This document shows, piece by piece, positions 19,701-29,025 of a stretch of 64,000 nucleotides of DNA; the stretch's first letter is position 1, and every line of letters starts with the position of its first letter. The position numbers were made by a program, and so were the translations under genes. The notes beneath the pieces are model-generated. The model was not told where the DNA came from and ran no database searches. It saw only the letters and a list, made by a program, of their open reading frames with translations. Origin of the DNA: Paroedura picta (Eukaryota > Chordata > Lepidosauria > Squamata > Gekkonidae); contig NC_135381.1 of the NCBI RefSeq assembly GCF_049243985.1, positions 19,765,345 through 19,829,344 of the forward strand. The letters are read 5' to 3'.

Positions 19701-22594
19701 AAAGTTCCTGTATTCAGGAGGGGCGGGGAGAGGGAGCCACCCCAGGCTGCCCTCTTCCCCCACTCAGTAACAGCGGTCCGCAGCAGCCGGAAGGTTGCGG
19801 ACCGCTGCTCTAGATGATGAGTAGCTTGATAAGACCTGATAAGAGGTCTAGATGAGGTCTAGAGCAGACCGCATCTGGAGGTCATCATCCAAGATCAGTG
19901 GTTCTCAACCGCCGCCACACCATGACCCCAACTGCGGTAGTGCACAAACATGCAGGGCAGGGTGCACAAGCGTGTGGGCGTGCACAAGCGAGCATGCACG
20001 ACAATCAGGAAGCGGTGGGGAGGTGGCCAGTGCCATGGCTCCGCTGCATGTGCCTGCCTCCGCCACCTGCTTCCACCTGCTGCGGGCCGCCATTGTTGCC
20101 CACCGCCGCTGTGGCCACCAACCTGGTGACCCTGTGGATGGGGCCAGGCAACCAGCTAGGCTCCTACTCAGCCTTTCCTGCCAGCGTCCTTGAGACCTGG
20201 AGGGAAGGACCCATCTAGCCTGGAGAACTTACTGTGAGTGGCAGCATGCAAATCTGACAGCTATCAGAATATCAGCTCATCGGTCAGCATGCCGTCAGTC
20301 CTGATGAGGTCCAGCTAAGGCTGCAAGCCCCCAGTTGAAGGCTATTTCACCCAGTTAAATTGTACTTTATTTAATTTTATTTATTTAATACATTTATATA
20401 CCACCCACCCCGAAGACTCAGGGTGATTCACTTTAAACATAAAGAACAAGAACAGTACAGAAAAACTCATTAACCATAAATAACCATAAATAACAATAGA
20501 ACAATAATAAACATTCATAAACGCAACATATTGACAGACCCATGAATGGTCAATTCAGGCATTAGGTTTCATTGGAGGGAGGCTGGGGGAAGATGTTGGA
20601 TCTGGTTGACCTCAACCAAATGCCTGGCAGAAGAGCTCCCTTTTGCAGGACTTGAGGAATTTTTCAAATTCCGTTAGGGCTCCGATCTCCTCTGGGAGCT
20701 CATTCCACCAGGTGGGGCCAGGGATCACCAGCCAGTTGGAGGTGGCGGAGCATAAAGCTCTTTGAAGGCTGTAGGAAGAGAGGAGACCCCTCAGGTATAC
20801 TGGGCCTGGACCGCATATGGCCTTAAAGGTAATTACCAAAACCTTATTCTAATTCAGAATTTGACCGGTAGCTAGTGCAGTTGTTGGACAATGGGTCAAA
20901 TGTGGAACCTCCAAAGTTTAGCTGTGAGAATCCTGACCACTGCATTCTGGACCAGCTGTAGTTTCCAGATCAAAGTTAAGGGCATGCCTGTGTAAAGCGA
21001 GATACATAAGTCCAGTCTAGAGGTGCCTGTTGTGTGGATCACTGTGGCTAGATGTTCTGGGGCCAAGTAGTAGTTTGGCTTGGTGGTAGAATGCTAACCA
21101 TGCCAGTCTATCTAAATGGTTTGCTGTGGCACTGATTCCTGGTTTCTGACTTTGACTTGGCTTTGTTCCTGGTTCCTGACTTTGGCTTGCTCTGACTCTG
21201 TTCCTGGCTCGGGTTTCGATTTTACTCCTGGGCTACTCAACCATGGTAGGGTTCTGGAACTCATTCTGGTAACCTGCCTGGTTTTGACTCCACTCCCTGC
21301 CGTGCCCCCCTTGGTGAACTGACTCCCTCGGCTTTAGACCTTTTGGACTGGATGCTGAACTTGCCTCACAATTTGGTTTTGGCTTCCCGGGCAGCACAAA
21401 GTGCTTGGTAATGTGGGTGGGTCAGGCTGCTTTCTAGGAACCAGCCCATCTATATGTTTATCCTAGCATTCCTGCAAGTGTGCTGAGGGAGACCTGTACT
21501 TTCCACTGTACCCTGAACAACCCTGTCTGACAGGTTAGGATGAGAGTGACTGGTGAAAGGTCACCCAATGAGCTTTGAGTGAATGGGAATTTGAACCCAG
21601 GACCCTGCCCCCAGCCAAACCAATGTACTGCACTGTTACCTCTTCTAGCTTATCTTTAATGGACATGTGTCTTAGGAAAAGGACAGGTTTTTAGAAGGAA
21701 GCAGAAACAATAACAAGCTTTCTAAAGACTTGTGTGTGTCCGTTTACAAAATCAATCTGGTAGGTGATAACACAATGCCTTTTGTCTACAACCTACCTCT
21801 GTAATAGGGTGGCTTTGTGCAGCTGATCTAGTTCTTGCCCATGAGTCCTTCCTGTCAGCTACCTGTGGAATTTTGCTTGCTGTAGAAGCACCTTTCAGAA
21901 GGCCTCCTTTGCCTCGGGCTCTAAGGGCCTGACGGGCAGCCCCACTGCTGGCAGCAGCAAGAAGGATTTGTTCGCTGGAGGTGACCGTGGACACTGGCGT
22001 TGATGTAAGGAGGGCAGGTTGGGCGTACTTCATTTCCCCCGGCCAGGGGGAGCCGGTGCAGATGTAAGTGGCATTGGCGGAATCGCAGGAGACCGTGTCC
22101 GTGTAGGTGACATTGGCCCCGCTAGGCAGCGAGGCCTTCTCCAGTCCTGGCCCTGAGGAGACCCCTGCCAGACCCGCGACAGGAGACGCGGCGGCCAGAG
22201 GCCCCTCTGCTAGCCCCGCGCTCTGCTCACTGCCTGGCACAGCTGCGACGGGGTCCGGCGGGCCTGCGGTGGGAGAGGCGGGCTCGGGGCCAGGCCGAGA
22301 AGGCGAACGGCCGTCGGGGCTTTCTGAGAAGGAGTAGGAAGGCTCCAGCCGGCTCAGCGTCTCCTCCTGAATGGTCAAGGGGAGCCGGGGACTACCCTCC
22401 TCCGCAGCATCGCCTCGCTGGAAGGCAACGGCCTCGCACTCCCGGGCAAAGTAGCTGCGGCAGAGGAGGCTGGGCGCCGGTGGCGACTCGGGACACGCGC
22501 AAGCGGCCTGCTGGTCGGGGCCTGCCTGAGGGGCCGGGCTGAGGAGCCGCCGAGGAGAAAGCTCCAGAAAGTCGGGGCTTCGCGGCCTGTTCAT
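10693..22594 (-). CDS. Unrecognised six-exon gene: Pro/Ser-rich protein with S-x-I-P motif and C-terminal coiled coil
   Basis: Exons in order: 22594-21863, 17474-17372, 16075-15965, 15439-15369, 15010-14927, 10746-10693. The six lengths sum to 1155 bases, 384 codons plus TAA, with every AG/GT border and phase agreeing, which is hard to get by chance. Residues 1-244 are Pro/Ser/Ala-rich and look disordered. Residues 240-243 are SKIP, the S-x-I-P form used by EB1-binding microtubule-tip proteins, in a basic Ser/Pro setting. Residues about 280-315 are Lys-rich with a possible nuclear signal (RRK...PKRLCK). Residues 340-384 contain LAEENKQLKSKLEAIIK and end VQRMELKPS, a likely coiled coil. I cannot name the family. 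A mitotic or microtubule role is only inference. The start is the first ATG in a CpG island; a short upstream ATG frame precedes it. Confidence 0.75.
10761..11106. other. Spacer between palindrome arms
   Basis: 346 bases with no partner in either arm. I see no gene or known repeat in it; it would be the loop of any hairpin. Confidence 0.85.
11121..11174 (+). pseudogene. Inverted copy of unnamed gene's terminal exon
   Basis: Plus-strand copy of 10746-10693 with acceptor ctgtttcctgtag, one amino-acid change (Gly to Ser) and the same TAA. It faces away from its own gene. Transcripts reading past the SLC7A3 end would meet it in sense. Confidence 0.7.
12381..12539. mobile_element. Small DNA transposon with terminal inverted repeats, private to right arm
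   Basis: Ends are TAGGGATGTGCACTTTGGTG and the reverse of CACCGAAGTGCACATCCCTA. The matching left-arm position (about 5915) is an empty site, so it inserted after the arm duplication. Non-coding, 159 bp. The ends and TA borders suggest a mariner-like or hAT MITE; the family is uncertain. Confidence 0.75.
13320..13450 (-). pseudogene. Inverted copy of SLC7A3 terminal exon
   Basis: Same 131 bases as 4991-5121 apart from one coding change (Thr to Ala at the second Thr of QTTQQ), with the acceptor tgatccatgcag intact. No other SLC7A3 exon accompanies it, so it cannot encode a transporter. It lies in sense orientation within the last intron of the unnamed gene and could act as a cryptic terminal exon there. 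Confidence 0.88.
13516..13655 (+). mobile_element. MIR-like tRNA SINE, right-arm copy
   Basis: Mirror of the copy at 4790-4930, starting gagtcagagtggtgtagtgg. Not a functional tRNA: no acceptor stem or anticodon arm can be closed. Confidence 0.7.
13795..13862. repeat. Tandem doubling of ~35 bp in right arm
   Basis: The segment ctactttgattaaatgctaa...gtaaaccccc occurs twice in a row. The left-arm partner near 4622-4655 has one copy. Confidence 0.8.
14391..14711. mobile_element. Non-autonomous hAT element, family A copy 2
   Basis: Same ends and interior as 1754-2074. The flanks GTATAGAG (14383-14390) and GTGTAGAG (14712-14719) are a one-mismatch target duplication. Lies between the right arm and exon 5 of the unnamed gene. 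Confidence 0.9.
14927..15010 (-). CDS. Unnamed gene, exon 5 (coiled coil)
   Basis: Acceptor ttcatttcag and donor AAAG|gtaagc. Encodes CQQLAEENKQLKSKLEAIIK and TVALLEGK, with heptad-like leucine and isoleucine spacing. Phase 0 at both ends. The following 4.2-kb intron contains the whole right arm of the palindrome. Confidence 0.76.
15369..15439 (-). CDS. Unnamed gene, exon 4
   Basis: Acceptor ccttcattcag and donor AAAG|gtaagg. Encodes NLMTAGQNPTTAVKKELTAP and CSK. Phase 1 in, phase 0 out. Short, but both borders are strong. Confidence 0.72.
15965..16075 (-). CDS. Unnamed gene, exon 3 (lysine-rich)
   Basis: Acceptor ggcattcag and donor AAAG|gtaact. Encodes NKITTKTSSQKHPRRKSSNK and then SPSPKRLCK, a Lys/Ser-rich stretch that could be a nuclear localisation or microtubule-binding patch. 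Phase 1 in, phase 1 out. Confidence 0.75.
16260..16440 (-). mobile_element. MIR-like SINE
   Basis: Contains tcctcacaacaactctatgg, gcaattggctcaaagtcacc and catcatgctggctctc, the core and reversed tRNA part of MIR-type SINEs. Confidence 0.65.
17372..17474 (-). CDS. Unnamed gene, exon 2
   Basis: Acceptor ttattttcatgcag and donor CAAG|gtgagc. Encodes PPFKLPGIQRTLVNPRLKLR and on to GSRLAIAQ, basic and without a transmembrane segment. Phase 0 in, phase 1 out. Confidence 0.75.
18425..18985 (+). mobile_element. L2/CR1-type LINE 3' fragment
   Basis: Translation reads QSVLRHLHWLPVAARIRFKV, LTLKAIHSLSPTYLRDRPLF and RAFSVQAPSCWN, the C-terminal end of L2-type polymerase, followed by an (AAATAA)-rich tail. 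No catalytic domain remains. Confidence 0.88.
19428..19514 (+). mobile_element. Sauria SINE 3' end
   Basis: accaccccgtattgagtctg through gggcgtcaccccaagggtca and atacctttacctttac: the 3' third of the element at 2230-2478. Confidence 0.85.
19690..20215. repeat. GC-rich hAT-like remnants
   Basis: GGTTGCGGACCGCTG near 19793 and CAGTGGTTCTCAACC near 19894 look like ends of two hAT families (CAGNGGTNNNCAACC). The interior, with cacaagcg repeats, is GC-rich. I cannot pair the ends with a target duplication. Confidence 0.45.
20345..21060 (-). mobile_element. L2/CR1-type LINE 3' fragment, reversed
   Basis: Minus-strand translation has TFKAICGPGPVYLRGLLSSY and LVIPGPTWWNELPEEIGALT, again the L2 polymerase tail, followed by an (AAATAA)-rich end near 20360. 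Confidence 0.85.
21525..21640 (-). mobile_element. MIR-like SINE fragment
   Basis: gaaaggtcacccaatgagct then ggaatttgaacccaggaccc, the B-box side of a tRNA-derived SINE. Confidence 0.55.
21863..22594 (-). CDS. Unnamed gene, exon 1 (residues 1-244)
   Basis: Opens MNRPRSPDFLELSPRRLL and runs 244 codons to the donor CCACAG|gtagct (phase 0), ending ASTASKIPQ. The open frame continues 36 codons past the donor, so the splice is inferred from phase fit with exon 2. GC-rich, inside a CpG island. Confidence 0.72.
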
Positions 22595-22900
22595 AACGGC
22601 CGAACGCCTCCCGCTTCTCCTCCAGGCGCCTCAAGGACTCCGGGCCGGCTCGGGACGCCACCGCCCCATAATCGCATTCCGCGCCTGCTCCCCATTGGCT
22701 CAGCTTCCACCTATCAGATCGCTCGAGCGCGCCTCTTCCCGCGAGCCGAGATGCGGGTCACGTGCCCGTAGAGCAACGGCGCTTGAAGTTCCCTTCCTGC
22801 CTCTCTAGGCGTCACGGGCTGGGACTCGCTGCGCAGGCGGGGCCGGAAAGGACGGAGTGGAGAGAAGCCGCCAGACAGGCTGCACCCGAGAGGCGTGGGG
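21880..22900 (-). promoter_or_regulatory. CpG island, promoter of unnamed gene
   Basis: Dense CpG and GC across exon 1 and about 300 bases upstream, with CCAAT-like cccattggctcag near 22690. No TATA box is apparent. Transcription start unknown. Confidence 0.75.
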
Positions 22901-22934
22901 GTTAATCTCACAAATCTCTTCTGGAAACCCATGA

Positions 22935-23090
22935 GCTCCCTTAGAGCCCAATGGCACCTTTGAGACTTACAAAGCTTGATTCAAGCGGTTAATCGCATGT
23001 GGTTGAAGCAGCAGAGCAAATTTAGCGTCTAGTGGCACCCTGAAGACGAATAAGGTTTTATTCAAGGTAATAGAGGCAAACCGCGTCGCA
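22935..23090 (-). mobile_element. Two pieces of the 'cagtagcacctttaagacca' repeat family
   Basis: cccaatggcacctttgagac (22950) and tctagtggcaccctgaagac (23027) match the squamate repeat also seen at 7765, 26165, 36863, 38025 and 41078. Confidence 0.6.
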
Positions 23091-23183
23091 CCTGCATTGT
23101 GCCCTTCCTGGGTTCTGGCTCACCTCATCCCCCTGCTCCCCGCTGTATCTTGAGATCCAGTGTGGGGAAGTGGTTAAAAAGGG

Positions 23184-24309
23184 AATGTGCTAAAACGAAT
23201 GACAAGAATGCCCATTGGAAACAATGGGAGACGCTGGAAGACCCATTAGAAATAATATTATGGGCTCCATTGAAATATAGGAAAACAGTTGCAAGGAAAA
23301 CGTGGAATGGATTTTCCATTATAATAAAATAGTCTACTCTTGGCTGGATTGGCAGGGCACAGAGAGGAATGACACCCCCTGGGAGCACCACAGGAGTTAT
23401 AGGCATGGGATGACAGGCCCTAGAATAGAATGAAGGGTCCTGAGTACCATGATGGTCTTTGGCCTGAAAGGACAGAGTGCACAATGGAATGATGCCACCC
23501 TGGGAGTACCATGGGGATTCTGGGCCTGGAATGAAAGGCCACATAGTGGAACAATAGTCCCTGAGAATGCCACCATGTTTCTGGACCTGGAATGACACAC
23601 CCCAGAATGGAATGACAGCCCCTGGGAGTACTATGGGGGTTCTGGGCCAGGGGCTGACATTCCAGGTCCAGAACCCACATGGTACTCCCAGGAGCTGTCA
23701 TTCCACTCTAGGACCGGTAATTCCAGGCCTAGACGCCCCCACTCTGGAGCTGTCATTCCTGGCCCAGAACCCCCATGGTCCAGCCCTCGGGCTGTCATTC
23801 TACTCTAGGGCCTGTCATTCCAGATCTAGAACCCTCATGGTACTCCCAGGAGGCATCTTTCACTTGGGCCTGACATTCCTGTCCGAGATTCCCCGTGGTA
23901 TCACCAGGGGTGGTCATTCCATGCCTATAACTCCTGTGGAACTCCCAGGGGCTATCATTCCAGGCCCAGGATCCTCGTGGTACTCTCTGGAGCTTTCATT
24001 CTATTCTTGGGTCTGTCATTCCAGGTTCAGAACCCCCATGGTACTCCAGGAGCTGCAATTCCACTCTGGGGCTTGTCATTCCAGGTCCAGAACCCTCGTG
24101 GTACTCCCATGAGTTGTCGTTCAACTCTGGGGCCTGTCATTCCAGGCCCATTCCACGTTTTCCTTGCAACTGTTTTCCTGCTCTAATGTATTTAAATTGA
24201 GCCCATGCAAGTCAATTGGCATTGTTGACTCTCATTATTTCCAGTGGGTCTACAAGTGTTTCCTATTGTTTCCAATAGGCATTCTTGTAATTCGTTATAG
24301 TACTTCCAA
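23184..24309. mobile_element. Palindromic element filled with a ~60-bp minisatellite in both orientations
   Basis: Outer ends GGAATGTGCTAAAACGAATG and the reverse of CATTCGTT-like tattacg.. match as inverted repeats (rich match 23200-23310 against 24145-24300), with direct repeat TTAAAAAG outside. The core repeats a unit with ctgtcattccaggnccagaa and ccatggtactcccaggagct, reversed before about 23648 and forward after it. Non-coding. Element class not known to me. Confidence 0.7.
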
Positions 24310-24759
24310 TTAAAAAGTAACAGACCCTAATCTCAAGAGTTGCAGCCAGCTAGGTTGCCAACTTCCATATGGGGCCCTGGAAACTTTCAGGAAGATGAAA
24401 GAGAAAGACAGGATGAAAGAAAGAAAAAATACAGAGAAAGAATGGGGAGGGAAGAAAGGCATCAGTTCCCCTGGATAAAAAAATAGCTGCTTTGGAGGGA
24501 CACTTGCCCTCCTACCCCAACCTCATACAAAAGTGTCTACATAGGACACCACTGTCCAGAACTTCCCATTAAACCCTGCAATTTCCAAGGCCAAGCAGGT
24601 TGTGGAGGGGTGGGCTGCCATCTTCCTGCCCCCCCCCAACATCTCCTAAAGGCGGGCCTGGGAAGGGCATAAGGGGGCTGCTTCCTTCCTACCTCTTCCT
24701 CCACAGAGGAAGACCAGACTGGGTGGGGATGACCAGGCTGGGTGGGGATGACCATAGAG

Positions 24760-24895
24760 CAGGGGTAGTCCAACTGCGGCCCTCCAGATGTCCATGGACT
24801 ACAATTCCCATGAGCCCTTGCCAGCATTTGCTGGCAGGGGCTCATGGGAATTGTAGTTCACGAACATCTGGAGGACCACAGGTTGACTACCCCTG
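24760..24895. mobile_element. Palindromic hAT MITE, copy 1
   Basis: CAGGGGTAGTCCAACTG...GGTTGACTACCCCTG. The whole 136 bp folds back on itself around ttgccagcatttgctggcag. No clear target duplication, unlike the copies at 28569 and 50783. Confidence 0.85.
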
Positions 24896-25857
24896 TTCTA
24901 AAGGACAGGCTGGAGAGATTAGACTGTGGGTGGAGGCTGCCTCTTTCACATCCCCCCACATTTCCCAAGGACCAGGATGGACAGGGAAGGATGCTGGATC
25001 CCCCCAGCCCTTCTGAGGAGAGGGAGGGTGGAAGAAAATGAAAGAGCACTCTGATGACCATCAGCAGGGCCATGGGGAGGTGTTTTGAGCAGACATCTGT
25101 TAGGACTCCTCAGAGGAAAAGCTTTGCCAGGAGCTCCAAGCTTCACCTAAGCTTCAGTTGGATGAGAGCTTAGTCCAGCCAATTGTTCAACAGGCAGAAA
25201 GCTCTAACCAGCAGGAGGGAATGGAGCTGCAAGCAAACCATAGCTTAGGTTCCAAAGTTGTTGCAGGAGCTCTTCATTCCTCTACCTAGCTTCCAGCTGC
25301 AGCTCCCTGCCTTGTCAGCTCACCTGAGCCAATTAAGCAATGGCAGCTATGTGCTAGAAGAGAGATCCAGTCTAAAAGGCACCACACCATGTTAGCAAGG
25401 CAATTACTATCTGCACAAGATGGTGAGTCATCACAGAGTAAGGATTTAGAGGCTACTTACAGCCTATATTAACTTTAGTCTGGGAGGGTAAGGTTGTGGT
25501 AAGGTTGTGGACACAACCTGTGAACTTCTCCTTCTGTTGATACCCTTGGACTGCTCGAAGGAACCCTTACCTCACTGAACTGAGTTAAGGCATTGATTGC
25601 ATTCTGTTTGTCCCTTGGCATTTTATTTTGGAAATACTGATTCTCTCTAGCTCCTTGGCAGCTCATCTATGCCTCCTTCCATCAGAGAGCTGAAACCTGA
25701 GACCAACACAGGAGGCAATGGAAGCAGCTGTTTTTTCTCCCTTGCCCAATAGAGAGTTGGAAGAGGCTGATATACCAGTAGCAGGGCCTTTCTGGGAAGC
25801 TAGCACCTCTTCCACTCAGCAAGCAGGAGGGAGATGAAGATTACAGATAAGCTCCAT

Positions 25858-26090
25858 GATTGGCTCTCATTGGAAGGGTGCTCTATCCCTATTGGTGGCA
25901 ACTCCCCAGGGATGGCCAATCAGGTAGGAAGTCAGTTGTCTGCATGCAATTTGACCTGATTGGACCTCAATGGCAAAGTGCAATTTGAACTGATTGGCCC
26001 TCATTGGCCAAGTCCTCTCTTCCTACTGGCAACAGCCCCAGGGAGGGCCAATCATGTAGGGAGTAAGTTGGTTACATGCAACTTCAACGT
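25858..26090. repeat. Tandem duplication of ~130 bp
   Basis: gattggctctcattggaagg..gccaatcaggtagg (from 25858) recurs as gattggccctcattggccaa..gccaatcatgtagg (from 25993) with moderate divergence. Non-coding. Confidence 0.7.
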
Positions 26091-26164
26091 TATAATGCTT
26101 AGTGATAGTTGTTAGTGATGAGCTTCTGGGTGCATGCATACCTACTCAGATACAATGGACATCT

Positions 26165-26315
26165 AAGGAAGTATGAGTGCACATGAAAGCTCCTACTTTG
26201 AATAAAACTTTGTTGGTCTTCAATGTGCCACTGGATGCTACATTTGTTCAAAATTTTTTCAAGGCGTGAGCTTTTGAATACATGCACACTTCCTCAGACA
26301 ATACTTAGAGCTGAA
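26165..26315. mobile_element. Two opposed ends of the 'cagtagcacctttaagacca' repeat family
   Basis: 26190-26245 reads forward (aataaaactttgttggtctt..gccactggatgct) and 26258-26310 reversed (tttcaaggcgtgagcttttg). Two fragments or a rearranged copy. Confidence 0.55.
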
Positions 26316-26379
26316 AGACTTTCACTACCTTTAAAGAAACTTGGAAGCGGCCATTCCAGCTTCATCCCAGCGATACTGG

Positions 26380-26830
26380 AGAACCCTAATGGAGGGAGCC
26401 ATGGGGCTTTGGGAGTGGGGGGAGGCAGCAGCATTTCCCCCTCTGTTCCGTGATGGTTGAGAGCCCCACAGGGGGAGGTGGTGGCCATTCCCCCTCCGTG
26501 GCCGCAACGATCCAGAGCCCCGCAGCGCAGAGGCAGTGGCCATTCCCCCATCCATGCCTGCCACCCTCCAGAGCCCCGCGGAGCGGTGTGGAGGCAGCAG
26601 TGGGGCTTTGGGAGCGGGGGGAAGTGGCAGGCATTCCCTCCTCCCTCCTTGGCACCTTGTACAGTCCCATGGAGATCTGGGCAGGCTGGTGGGCAGTGGT
26701 GCGGCTGTCCGGCCTCCTGCATTCAAGGCGTGTGTGAGTTGAGGGGTGAGCAGCCAGCGAGGAAGGGCGGGAGCTGTAGGGGCCGGGCTAATCAGGGTGC
26801 GGCCAGCTGGCTGCACCCTGATTGGCCCTA
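26380..26830. repeat. GC-rich VNTR, ~55-bp units
   Basis: About three units keyed by 'agagccccgc' and 'gtggccattccccc' (26460, 26514, 26569). Several overlapping open frames on both strands are artefacts of the composition. May belong to the same SINE/VNTR group as 9399. Confidence 0.6.
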
Positions 26831-28477
26831 TTCCAACTTGGACACCTCGGACACGCTCCATCCCTTGGCTGGTTTCACAAATATTTAGAGGAACCATGGA
26901 TAAGAATTTTTCTGTTCTATATGCCTCCTTCCTTTTCATTTCTGTATCCTTTCCATATTGTTACTTTGTTTTCTAACAAATAAAAAATGTATCTACCTAA
27001 TAAACGTTAGTATCTACAGGACTTTCAGAGTTTGTATACTGTCACTGGAAGAAAAAAGGCCATTATTTTGAAGGCAGTGGGCTAAATATCGGCTGCAATG
27101 TCAAAAAGTTTACAAGGACACTGGCATCCCTAGCTCTGTAACTTTCTGCTGAAAGACCAGTACGAGACACCAGGAAAACAGTTGGATAATACCTACCTGG
27201 ACCACACAACACATATTAATAAGCATTTAAATTCTACACAACCTATCATGTTAGTTCAATAACTACAGAAGAGAAGGGGAAATGTGGTTCTAAATAAGAT
27301 TATACATAAAATAAAATATACAATGTTACATATTTAAGTAGATTTTTTTAAAAATCACAAAACAAAGCCTGCTAGAATATTTTTAAGTTGCTCCTATAAT
27401 ATCTAAGCCAATAGCTGTTCATGTTTTGCTTTACCAAATAAAACACACCAATTCCTTGCATGGCAAAGGGCAGAAGAAAATTGTCAGCCTTTCTGTTCAT
27501 ACACCCAGAGATTAATTCATCCTCTCAATTACATCTTTATTAACAGAAGGGATACCAGGTTTCTGTTTTTTCTTTTTCTGCTTTACCAGGGGGGCACATG
27601 CTCCAGCTTGTGCTGAAGTGCGAGTTGATGTGTTCTGCTACTTTTTCTATGAATGCTTGGCGCAGCTTGAACATGCAACCCTCCCCACCCCCCAAATTTA
27701 AGTTTGTAACAAATAGCAGATTTGGGGATTTGCTATCGGTCTGAAGACTCTCCCCAACTTAGTCAGCAGGTGAGGGGGTGGGATTTGAAAACTTTCTCAT
27801 GGCTTTGCAACAATTGTATTGTTTTAATAACTGTTCTCCCCTCTGTGGCACTACCTGAAATTTTAAAGGACTGTAAAGGTCTTATTTCTATGCCATATAT
27901 GCAATTCAAACAGCTTTAAGATGCTCTCCCTTAGGACTGTCCCCATGGCGGCAGTGAGATCACAAGCTATTTCAGTGGTGAGCCCAGTCTATTAGACTAG
28001 CCATATCGAAGTGGATAAGGACACCTTCCATTCCTACATTCAGGAAGGCATAAATGGCAGTCCTCTTCCAGACCGCTTATGCACTGGAGTTTTCATGCCA
28101 GGCAGCAGGCTGGAGTTTTAGTTGTGGCAGGTTGCCATGCCTCTTCCTGCACCCACATAGGGGAGCATTTGGCCTGGTGCACCTCATCCGCCCCTGATTT
28201 GTGCTCCTGTACAGGAGCTGGGGCAGTGAAGTTCCCAGTGCATAAACAGTCCCAGATAGCATTTGGTGGCTAGTGAACTTTTCAGCAAACCTGGATGTGA
28301 GCTTGCTGATCCTGTGTTATTCATTTATTTGAATTCATGGGTGTACTATCTGAATGCTTTTACATCAGCATATTGTGCATTTTAATCTTTTATTTTTCTT
28401 AATTTATGCCTTTGCAGCTTGGTTGCTACATTATGTACCACCTTGAGTTCAAGGAGATTATGTGGGATAGAGTAAAG

Positions 28478-28790
28478 GCTGTCCCTCACTGGTGGAGCAT
28501 CTGTTTGGCATGCAGAAGGCCCCAGGTTCAATCCCTGGTGAAAGACCTCACCCTGAGATCCTGTAGAGCAGGGGTAGTCAACCCGTGGTCCTCCAGATGT
28601 CCATGGACTACAATCCCCATGAGCCCCTGCCAGCGTTTGCTGGCAGGAGCTCATGGGAATTGTAATCCATGGACATCTGGAGGACCACAGGTTGACTACC
28701 CCTGCTGTAGAGTCACTATCATTCCTAGTAGACAATGCTGACCTTGATGGACCAATGATCTGATTCAGTATAAGGCTACTTTGTCTGTTA
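28478..28790 (+). mobile_element. tRNA-derived SINE, split by a MITE
   Basis: tggtggagcatctgtttggc..caggttcaatccctgg is a tRNA-like head, and the tail gaccttgatggaccaatgat..ttcagtataaggc is a common reptile SINE ending. Interrupted by the palindromic hAT at 28569-28704. Confidence 0.8.
28569..28704. mobile_element. Palindromic hAT MITE, copy 2
   Basis: CAGGGGTAGTCAACC...GGTTGACTACCCCTG, 136 bp, with perfect 8-bp duplication CTGTAGAG (28561-28568, 28705-28712). Nested in the SINE. Confidence 0.94.
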
Positions 28791-28954
28791 GAAATATTTA
28801 AAATAAATAAATATTTAAAATATTTTAAATAAATAAATAAGTGGCCCAGCAAAAGCATTTAAGTTTATAGTGGTGTTAAAACTTGAAAGTCCCAGATAAG
28901 AACTCTTTCATTGCCCCAAAGCTCACTAAGTGAACTTTGGTGTTATCTATATCT

Positions 28955-29025
28955 TTTTCCTGTTTCCTGTAAAGCGCCCTGAGCCTTCGGGGAGGGCGGT
29001 ATATAAATATAAATAAAATACAATA
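28955..29025 (+). mobile_element. L2-type LINE 3' tail
   Basis: gtaaagcgccctgagccttc..gggcggtatataaatataaa is the usual 3' end of L2/CR1-like elements in reptiles. Confidence 0.6.

Larger units (their letters stand above)
15011..21862 (-). other. Introns 1-4 of unnamed gene
   Basis: Apart from exons 2-4, it holds a MIR-like SINE (about 16260-16440), LINE pieces at 18425-18985 and 20345-21060, a Sauria SINE tail (19428-19514), GC-rich hAT-like ends (about 19690-20000) and a MIR-like SINE (about 21525-21640). From 16450 to 17370 and 17480 to 18420 I see AT-rich unique DNA only. Confidence 0.6.
23090..25035 (+). repeat. SINE/VNTR composite element, copy 2, with two later insertions
   Basis: The head 23092-23183 and body from 24310 on match 9399-10165 in order: tcttgagatc..gtggttaaaaag, then cagaccctaatctcaagag, ccagctaggttgccaact, gaaactttcaggaagatga, then GC-rich units around 24600-24990. 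The head is split by the 1.1-kb palindromic element, and a palindromic hAT MITE (24760-24895) lies in the VNTR part. Confidence 0.72.

Noticed and set aside
23125-24186. Frames with repeated peptides such as HSRSRT and VLPG
   Set aside because: Translation of the 60-bp minisatellite; no unit-independent protein signal.
26294-26939. Frames of 140-200 codons on both strands
   Set aside because: GC-rich VNTR of about 55-bp units; no homology, no splice sites.
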